Assembly: GCA_025531455.1 (NCBI GenBank)
Contig: JAMYHL010000067.1
Coordinates: 1-64,000, forward strand
DNA: 64,000 nt
Direction of reading: 5' to 3'
Origin: Apiotrichum sp. Y4204
Taxonomy: Eukaryota > Basidiomycota > Tremellomycetes > Trichosporonales > Trichosporonaceae
The number at the start of each line of letters is the position of its first letter. Positions within the stretch are counted from its first letter, which is position 1. Of the stretch, positions 56,147 through 64,000 are shown piece by piece. The notes beneath the pieces are model-generated. The model searched no databases. It saw nothing but the letters and a program-made list of their open reading frames with translations, and was not told the DNA's origin. The position numbers and the translations under genes were made by a program.

Positions 56147-57286
56147 CTACTTCTTTCCCTTCTTCTTTTTCTTGCCTCCGCCTCCGCCACCACCACCACC
56201 ACCGCCCGATCCGCCGCCGCCCACGCTGCCTTGGGTACCGAGGCCGGTCTGCTCCTTCTTCTTGGACACCTGTGCGGGCGCGTACGAAGCGCGCTGGCGC
56301 AATGGTAGCCACCTGTCGGGCTGGGGTCAGCAATGTCCCAGCTGTGGGAACTCACATCCTCCTTGAACGGCTTGTCGGGCACCGCGCCCTTGGGCAGCCG
56401 GTGGCGCGGCTTCGTGCGCGGTTTGGGCTGCGAGGACGACGCGACGGGTGCCTCGGCCACGACCTTGCCGCGTGGCGCCCAGCCCGTGGGGATGATGGGA
56501 ATGAACGTCTCGAGCTCCCCCGGCGCCACGGTGTATGGCTTCAGGCCGGCCGACTCGACGGTAGGCGCAGGCGTAACGTGTTCGCGGTTGATAAAGTCGA
56601 GGTGCACCTCGGTCGCCTTGCGGTTGGTACAGATGTCCTCGTAGTCGGGCGAGTCCTGCCGTCAGCGGTGTCAGAAATTCAAGGACTCACGCTTGAGGTG
56701 GATGACAGAAGGCCATCGTATATTTCCTGTGCAGATGCATACTCTCCGAGACGGTAACGCTGTACTGTCAGTCCAGACTCTCACAACGCACGGGAGACTC
56801 ACGAGCTGTGCCTTGAGGTAGAGCTCCCGAGGGCCAGAGTCGCCAATCTTCTCGAGCACAGAGAGCGCCTCCTTTTCGCGATGCAGGCGGTATAGGCAGT
56901 ACGCGCGCTCAAAGTCTAGCGGAGGTGGGGAAGACGACGGCGGGGAGGTCACGAGGTCGAGCGCCGCGGCGTAGTCGTCCGTCTGGAGGTAGAGGAAAAT
57001 AAGCGTCTGGAGGGCAGCTGTCGATCCCGAGTCGAGCGCAAGAACTGATATCAGAGAAAGTCCCATATATCCAGCCATATCTCCTCCGATACTTACTCTT
57101 CTTGCACGTCTTCTTGGCATTGTCGAAAAAGCCATCGTCGACCTGATCGGTGAGTGCGCGGTAGAGCTTCGGAAGGCGCTCGGCGACAGGCGCAGCGGGG
57201 CGCGGCTTGAATTTGCGCTTGTCACCCGCTGAGGGGGTTGGAGCGGCAGCGGGCTTGGCTGTACGGTGTGTCTTGGGCCCACCCAT
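56147..57286 (-). CDS. SRP72: SRP72, signal recognition particle subunit, unusually short
   Basis: SRP72 binds SRP68 and 7SL RNA in the signal recognition particle. Exons 57286-57097, 57044-56803, 56759-56691, 56655-56356 and 56320-56147 give 324 residues; family members are usually 550-670. The N-terminal TPR start is recognisable (LPKLYRALTDQVDDGFFDNA, AALQTLIFLYLQTDDYAAAL, YRLGEYASAQEIYDGLL). After DSPDYEDICTNRKATEVHL the remaining TPR repeats are missing, and a disordered Pro-rich linker leads to the RNA-binding signature PDRWLPLRQRASY and a Gly-run/Lys tail. All introns join in phase, so this looks like a real reduced form and not a frameshift. Assembly deletion remains possible. Confidence 0.85.
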
Positions 57287-57789
57287 GTTGTGTCGAAGGC
57301 GATGTATAGAAGATGGATTGTGTGGAGGAGCGAGCAGGAAAGGTTGATTGACGATAGGAAAGCTCCCTGTAATCAACGAGGTGCCAGTACTGCTGCCAAC
57401 GGGTCTTGTGGCGTTTGCCATGTCAGCCTGCTTGGCCTCGCATAAAATTCGGAATATTCAAATACCAGCCTCACAACCCGACCGTTTATTACCGCCACGC
57501 CATGTAACACGTCTATACATGTCAAGCTACAGCATGCACTCCTGTCGAGGCATTGGTTCTAGTCTATACTCTGTCTCCCCTACGCTTAGATGCTGAACTG
57601 TCCCTGCAGTCCACAAAGGACGAAATAAAACTGGTAACGAAACGGAAGATATAGGGGTGTGACGCGCCGGCCAGAGCCCGGATGAATCGATCCACGACTC
57701 GATAGCGCCGCATTGCAATGTCGGGATGCTAAGGCCACGCAGCCCTCATGGGCGGTCTGGTGTCTGAACTGGTGCAACTGACGTTGCGC
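57287..57789. other. Intergenic region, SRP72 promoter and transporter 3' flank
   Basis: The 503 bases contain no gene and no distinctive repeat. Confidence 0.45.
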
Positions 57790-59520
57790 CTACTTCTGCG
57801 CGTTCGTGTTCTTGTAGATCATAAGGCCGGTCAATGCCAGGACGTAGCCAAAGACCTGCACCGGTGTAACACTGCTGCCGAAGAAGATCACACTTGAGCT
57901 GATGAGAAGAATGTCCTGCCAAGTTAGTCTCCACGTGGAACTGAGAACTAACCTTGAACACTCCAGCAAGAGTCAGAACGAGACCGCCGGCAGCACCAAT
58001 AAGGAACACGGCAGCCACGTTCAATCCAAACGCAACGAGCGCGTTCGTGAACATGATGAAAAAGCCGATGTCGACCATCTCCCGGAACGGAGCGAGGCCT
58101 TCGGTAAAGGGCAGGAAGCAGGCATTGATGATGGCACACACCGGCGCGTAATAGTGGAGCGAGCAAAGGGGATCCATCTGAAGTCAGTAATGGCTGAACA
58201 TGGCACGGTTTACCTTGAGCCCCTGCAAGAGAATCTGGATCATCACCAGCCGACTAGACTCAAACTGACATTAGCTACTTTACTGTACCCTAACTACACC
58301 AACTCACCACAACGGCGCTCGTCTGGAACAAGAAGCCCAGCATATTGAAGTGAACCTCTCCGTAAGCCGCGAGGGCACAGCCAGTCGAGATAAGCTATAT
58401 CAAGTTAGAAAAGTCATCATTCCCACCTTGATACGTACACAGACAATGGCAAGCAGCTTCGCGTTCAACGGCTGGATGCGGAAAACGGCAGAGATGAGCA
58501 CAATCGATACCGGAGTAAATGCCTTGAGCATCTGAATGAACGACACTGTCAAACTGGAAGTCAGTACCACACTGTGCGAGCATGGGAACAAGCTCAACGT
58601 CTTAAATCTGTTGTCCTCCCATGAACGACGCTGCCACACTCACGACAAGTAAGCCGAATTACTCAGGATCAGCGATCCAGAGAAGAGGACACCAATGGGC
58701 AGAATCGACTTGACGTAGATTTCCCGGGTCATGGGGATACGATCAAGCCCATCCATGAGGTTGGTTGTTGCGCGCAGAACGCGGGTGCCGAGGGCCTGCG
58801 ACATCAGCACATGACTTGCGCGCAAACAGTCTGTTGAACTCACGGCACATCCAAGGTGGTATGAGGTGCTGTAAGGTTAGTAATGTGTGAATGGCCGATT
58901 ACTTCACGCAGAGATACGAACAGGAAGATGGGCTGACAGTCAGTGCCGGTACACCTCCATTATCACTCACGTATTTGAAAGCGAGGTTTGAGTACAGATA
59001 CTCTGATCATGTCAATCCCTCTCCGTAGGGTCACCACCATGCGAGACGTACTGTTGTAAATAATGACCGCCGAAGAAAGGGCGATCCAGATGGGTACTGT
59101 TTCGTCAGCTTCCTGGTCCGCACGGCGATCCCTCGCTCACGTGCACGTACCAATGGTTGCAGCTTTGAGAACAGTCTTCTTGGGTGCCGTGGACAGATCT
59201 ATAGCAGGCTCCTTGCCGTTGAACGCCTTCTCGTCGTACGACTGTAGAGTCAGCACACCGACCCGAGACGTGCGCGTCGTGGGCACCAGGCACCAGAGGG
59301 AGGATTGTGACAGTCCATCGACGGCTTGGGCAACCTGGTCTCCGCCTCTGGCACTCACCGTGTCTTCATCCCGGTAGCCGCTGATCACCCCTTCGGTGCC
59401 GTTTGGGGCGCGATCGCGAGACGATGTCCGGTGCGGGGAGAGTCCACCATTGTAAGTAGAGGACGGCGTGGGAGTCGTCGCACCCGAGTGCGTGGGGAGA
59501 ATGGGTTGTGCTGGTGGCAT
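57790..59520 (-). CDS. Triose-phosphate-translocator family transporter (SLC35 type)
   Basis: This is a Golgi or endoplasmic reticulum nucleotide-sugar/TPT-family carrier. Twelve exons (59520-59359, 59241-59151, 59096-59052, 59002-58971, 58932-58922, 58868-58844, 58795-58644, 58553-58439, 58394-58308, 58264-58214, 58177-57953, 57915-57790) give 373 residues. A disordered N-terminus leads to about ten membrane segments, with SNLAFKYPIFLTSYHLGCAA, SLTVSFIQMLKAFTPVSIV, YGEVHFNMLGF, ESSRLVMIQILLQG, HYYAPVCAIINA and a C-terminal VFGYVLALTGLMIYK. The 11-nt exon 5 (donor GTTCGT) is needed to give FLTSYHL. Substrate is undetermined. It is divergent from the FTR1-like gene. Confidence 0.88.
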
Positions 59521-61174
59521 TGCGGAAGTTTTCTGGTAGTGGAAAATGCTTGACAACAGTGAACTGTCAACGCAAGAGGTTGATGGAGCGAGTGTTGAAC
59601 GGCGACAGCGGTGCCAAGCGTGCGCAGCGATCCAAAGCGATGACAGGAGAGGCTCTAGTCTAGGGTGCGAATGAAAGAGCAAAGTAAACAGCTGTCCACG
59701 ACACACAGATCCACACTGATGTTCTCAGGTTGACCTGTTACCTGTTCGTGCTTGGTGATGAGGTAGTGGTGCGCTGCTCGACGGGATCGCGGAGAAACGG
59801 ACACAGGAACGGGAACGGAGATCGACCACGTTGAAGCTCCCGGGGGTGGTTCCTATACGTAAAACCGAGGACGTGTCGTTTCAGTGGAGCAGAAGGAGGA
59901 TAAAAGTGGGGATGCAGAGGTGGTAGAGTTTGACGGGGACAGTGCCTTTGACGGGTTCATGTAATCGATATGTAAAGGGAGCAACCCTCAGCCATTGGGA
60001 CAAGACAGGGCGCGGCGCAGAGACGGGAACTAAAGAGTGGAGGGAGGGGAGGGACCGTCGGGACACGAAACACACGACGACGGACGATTCGGAAAGAGAT
60101 ACCGAAGAGTCAAGGTCGGCAGATATCGATGGTTACGTGTTTGTTACCACCAGATGGAGGATGAAGGAAATAATGAAGAAGAATCAGGTGAGATGACAAG
60201 AGAGATGAGTGGTGAAAAGGGGATGTATCGTCCGGCGACACTACCACGGCAATCACAATTGAGTCGCGCAACGTTTGTTCTTCGTGCCAGCTGCCTACAG
60301 CCTAAAAGGACATGGTGCAGCAGGCAGTCAGGTCACTAGCGCGTTACGTACACTGCTGCATGCGCTTACACTCCCATACACGGCAGCTTTGGGTGTGCAG
60401 TACTGTACTGTGTAACATTTCGCATAACATTCATTCATCCGTAGTCTACGGAAATTTTAATAAGAGGAACCGGAAAGTTGTCAGGACAGGACCGAGACTA
60501 ACCTTCGGCGACCCAGCGGCCAGCGGACGCCCACCAGGCCTCTACAAGGCCACAACGTCGGAACGCCACAGCGAATGCCCGCGACGACTCCAGGCCACAG
60601 GAGAAGATGACTACACTCAACAGCACAACCACACAGACCAGGACTCTGTTAACGACAGAACACTTTTCAAGGACCGCCTCGAAAAGTCAGTCACAGCAAG
60701 GACGGATGACACGCCAAGTAGTAGCTGGCGGCAAAACGCTCCACTCTCTGGTGATATCTTTGCAACCCGTACTCCACAAACTCTCGTCCCATTATGAACA
60801 CAAACCCTGTAGCCTGTGGCCTGTGGCTGACGCCGCTTCGTTTACAATTCGTGTTCCACGCGAAGGGTGGGAGCTGTCTCCGAAGCTCATGCCGTGCAAG
60901 TTGCACCATCATTCTTCCTGCCGGTGCACTTCCAGGCCATGACGGCCGCTGAAGATGAGCTTGAGCTCTGTGGTACATGAACGATTCCCACAAGCTACAC
61001 CACCAAGAGTACCGGGCTCCAATTCATGTGGCCTATATCGAAGCTCAAACCTGGCTGCAGATAAATCTTTGGCGCTGTGCGCGTCCGCCAGGTACGTTAG
61101 GATTGTACGAGCCGCGACCACGTTCCTGACAAGGTCCAATCGATCCAATCGATTCGGGGTCCAATTCATATTTG

Positions 61175-61207
61175 ATCCAATCGATCCAATCGATCCAATC
61201 GATCCAA
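61175..61207. repeat. Tandem ATCCAATCG repeats
   Basis: Three perfect 9-base units ATCCAATCG plus a partial ATCCAA, with two further diverged copies about 25 bases upstream (from 61135). Each unit contains CCAAT, a possible HAP-complex site, although tandem arrays of this kind are often neutral. Confidence 0.85.
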
Positions 61208-61507
61208 AACACGGGCCTAGCAAATTACTTCTGCAGATAACTGTCCCCATACAACTGCACATCCTCTCATGAAAATGAAGCCTCCATGTCTCGTGAAACG
61301 ATGCTCATTCCAGTGAACAACAGGTGCCAAACTACAAAGAATTGCGAAAGCGCTCACGATCGCTCTGGATGTGGTGAGGGGGGTGAAGAGGGTCATAATC
61401 CTGGAGCAATTTTCTTGGACCCTGGAAGATCTACCGGAGGATCTACAAACGTCCGATCCGCAGGGGGGGTGTGGGATCGACAGCACCAGCAGGCCAGCAA
61501 TACTAGT

Positions 61508-61535
61508 GGTACTCGGTACTTGGTACTCGGTACTT
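61508..61535. repeat. Tandem GGTACTY x4
   Basis: Four 7-base units alternate GGTACTC and GGTACTT. It is a short intergenic tandem array with no evident role. Confidence 0.8.
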
Positions 61536-62221
61536 GGTGGCCTGTAGACTGTGGAGACAAAACGTACAACATTGCGCTTCACCTCGTGAGGCCGGATATT
61601 AGGAAATAGGGAATGGTAAAAGGCTGGGGGGCTCAAAACCCTACTCCTTTGTTATTGGTATTAGCACTACTACTATCCGCATCTCGTTTAGTTCGTTTAT
61701 ATTTTTATATTTTTGTTTTTGCACAAGTGTGCAAGTGATTTGAGTGAATTCGAATTGTTAGTATCGGGTCCTTTGACCCGAATGGCAGTGCTCTAGTGTG
61801 CTTCGCTGCTTCCCCCGCGAGGCCCGAAGCCTGAGCGCGCCTGAGCGGCCCCCTTGTCCGCCATCGGACCCGGACCCGACCGCGTCGACAATTTCAGAGC
61901 TTTTGCACGGGCGCCACGGGATTGTTCGCCCGACATCGACATCGTGCAACAACAAACCCTCCTTGGCACTTTAGCTTGCGCATTACACTCTTGGTACTCT
62001 ACTCTCTTCATTCACATTGTTGACCTAACGGCCCTGGCTCACACGTCGCACAGCGTGGGGCACCTCGCACTCCGCCCACACCCCATAAGTAATTGCCTCT
62101 CACCACTTTTGGCACAAGTGAACCGGCCATATACACACGCGACTTGGAACGTCGACTTGTCTATTTCCCCCTCAACCTTTAAGTTGTTGGATACCTCCTC
62201 TGACAGAGGACATTCGTCCCA

Positions 62222-63961
62222 ATGACTGTTACAAGTTACTTCTCTGTGAGTTGGAACGGCGTAGTTCGGTATCGCAGTGCAACGACGTACAACACTCACA
62301 CGGCTGCAGCCGGTGGCGACTTTTATTGCGCTCCGAGAGACCTTGGAGGCAGGAATCATCAGTACGTTTGGCCTCCCGGTGCACCTTGTGTCGTTCCTCA
62401 AACTTTCTGACCTTTGCCAGTTGCTGTGCTTCTAGGATTTGTGGAACAGCTTATTCCTCACAAACTTCCCCGCGCTGCCGAGAACGACTCTCGCACCGAA
62501 CTGCTTCCTCAGAATGAGGGCCGCCGCGACACTTACTCAACCTTTGACCCTTCCTCGCCGGAACGCTGTCCCAATATTTCGCCAGAGCTCTTGTCTCCTG
62601 GGGTTTCCGCCATTTCTCTGCGCGATGACAGCGATATAAGCGACGTTTCTGATGATGAAGGGCAGCAGGGCGGAAACCATGCGAGGAAAAAGTACGACCG
62701 GGAGGCTCTTGTGCGCAATCTCAAGACGCAAGTTTGGACCGGTGCACTTCTCGGTCTCGCTGCCGCCGCCGCCATTGGAGGTGTCTTCCTTTACGTCGTA
62801 CGTACAGGCGTCTGGAGTGCCGATTAACCGTGCTTACATGTAGTTCTATACTTTTGCCCACGACCTCTGGCAGGATGCAGAGAACCTCTGGGAAGGTATT
62901 TTCTGTGGCATTGCCGCTTTGATGTGCGTTGAAAGCTTGAATTGTCGCTGGGGTCCCACTAACTGGCAGTATCCTCGTCATGGGCCTTGCTTTCCTCCGT
63001 CTTCCCCATGCTCGGACCAAATGGCGCCTCAAGCTTCTCAACGCTGTTGAGGGTAGCGCCGGTGTCCGCAAGGATGAAACTCGCGACCACCGTCGTCGTC
63101 GCAAAGTTCGCACTCGTGCGGCTCGTGGATGGATTCTTTTCGGTCTTCCGTTCATTACTGTTCTCCGTGAGGGTCTTGAGGGTGTTGTCTTCCTTGGCGG
63201 TATCGGCATCACCGACTCGCCCCACGCCATTCTTTTTGGCGCTCTCACGGGTTTTGCGATTGGCGGTGTCCTTGCATACACATTCTTCGCGAAAACCGAG
63301 AATCTCACACTCCAACGCTTCACTACGCTTTCGACCATTGTGCTTTTCATGATGGGTGCCGGTCTCGCTTCCCGTTCCGCCTATGGTCTGGAGAGGCAGT
63401 ATTTCATTAATGGCGTTGGACAGGCCGCCGCCGAGAGCGGTGATGGCCCCGGGTCGTACCGTGTCGCGGGTAACCTCTGGAAGTTTACCTGGGGCAACCC
63501 CGAACCAGGACATGAGGGCTACAGTGGCTTCTGGCAACTCGCACAGAGCCTTGTCGGTTGGAACAACATTGGCACCATGTGGACAGTGTGAGTACCCAAT
63601 CACCTGGATCCACGAACCAGGAGGAAGCACCATCCTGCCCATGGGCCTCCGGCCGAAGTTGCGCTGTGCCAAGCCTTGTCACTTCGGCAAGTTGCGTAGC
63701 AATCGCTGACATTACAGCGGCACCTACATCCTATACTGGGTATTCATCATTGTCACCCTTGTTAAGATGAAGTACAACGAGGGCCGCACCGAATTGTGCG
63801 GGCGTCGCAGCCGGCGCGGATGGGAGATTGAGAAGGCGCGCCGTCGGCTGCGTGGAGAGGAAGGTGAGGAGGAGGGGCTTCTGCTGGACGTCGATGGACG
63901 GAGCTCGCAAGAAGCCCGCCTGCCCGTCGCTTCAGGATCGGGTTCGCGTAGCACCGAGTAG
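62222..63961 (+). CDS. FTR1: High-affinity iron permease, FTR1/FTH1 family
   Basis: Ftr1-type permeases carry Fe3+ across the plasma (Ftr1) or vacuolar (Fth1) membrane with a multicopper oxidase partner. Exons 62222-62245, 62310-62361, 62421-62797, 62844-62923, 62970-63587 and 63718-63961 give 464 residues. Both REXXE iron motifs are present: FIALRETLEAGII (motif RETLE), built by the first two exons, and FITVLREGLEGVVFLG (motif REGLE). About seven membrane segments are visible, with an acidic, Ser-rich loop after the first helices and a charged C-terminal tail. No FET3-like oxidase is adjacent. Ftr1 and Fth1 cannot be separated here. The stop lies 39 bases from the window end. Confidence 0.92.
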
Positions 63962-64000
63962 GGCTAGACTTTGTACCATGATCCTCAAAACCGCTGTAAC

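Larger units (their letters stand above)
59521..62221. promoter_or_regulatory. Long divergent intergenic region between the TPT transporter and FTR1
   Basis: These 2.7 kb have no recognisable gene; open frames here lack codon bias. Repeats noted separately lie at 61175-61207 and 61508-61535. A hairpin-like TCGGGTC-CTTT-GACCCGA lies at 61764-61781. A T/A-rich stretch at 61690-61730 could be a core promoter element. No GATA-type iron-regulator site of the form ATCWGATAA was found by eye. Confidence 0.45.

Noticed and set aside
60312..60797. 161-codon frame in the TPT-FTR1 intergenic region
   Set aside because: No codon bias, no homology and no supporting splice context.
1..64000. CRISPR array, transposon, rRNA or biosynthetic gene cluster
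   Set aside because: No regularly spaced repeats, terminal repeats with transposase, rRNA signatures or co-located pathway enzymes were found; the tandem repeats present are short and isolated.

Overview
The window reads as nuclear DNA of a GC-rich basidiomycete yeast, most likely a tremellomycete. I lean to the Trichosporon/Cutaneotrichosporon side rather than Cryptococcus, but this rests on general features only: dense genes, many very short introns (commonly 32-60 nt) with CTRAC-type branch points, fungal housekeeping proteins and intron-bearing tRNA genes. I find no mobile element, CRISPR array, rRNA or phage-like block.

Left part (1-20.7 kb): the 3' end of an unknown gene, VPS54 (GARP tethering complex), ADE4 (first step of purine synthesis), a divergent mitochondrial pair FMP25-like/NDUFV2 (complex I 24-kDa subunit), an unrecognised 126-residue gene, a DMT-family membrane transporter, a tRNA-Gly gene, a short-type tRNase Z and NOP56 (box C/D snoRNP core).

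Middle (20.7-45.8 kb): RNR1 (ribonucleotide reductase large subunit) behind a 1.4-kb field carrying eleven ACGCGT boxes, APC1 (anaphase-promoting complex scaffold), a myosin regulatory light chain, a tRNA-Arg gene, an unrecognised AT-hook/coiled-coil protein, traces of an unassigned minus-strand gene, a gene-poor stretch of about 3.7 kb, PPZ1-type phosphatase, TSC10 (sphingolipid synthesis) and a WD40-cyclophilin of the PPWD1 type (spliceosome).

Right part (45.8-64 kb): CYB2 (flavocytochrome b2), SPF45/RBM17 (splicing), IES6 (INO80 complex), MPC1 (mitochondrial pyruvate carrier), an RraA-like aldolase, elongin C, an unusually short SRP72, a triose-phosphate-type transporter with 12 exons and an FTR1-type iron permease that lacks a FET3 neighbour.

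The genes are mostly unrelated housekeeping functions, not one pathway cluster. What stands out is gene architecture. Start codons of ADE4 and IES6 are interrupted by introns (A|TG and AT|G), MPC1 and the myosin light chain are interrupted after 5 and 6 coding bases, internal exons of 9, 11, 16, 20 and 26 nt can be assigned from protein homology, one intron is GC-AG, and seven of about 94 introns end in AAG. All exon models were assembled by eye from splice consensus, reading-frame continuity and family knowledge; none has been checked against transcripts.
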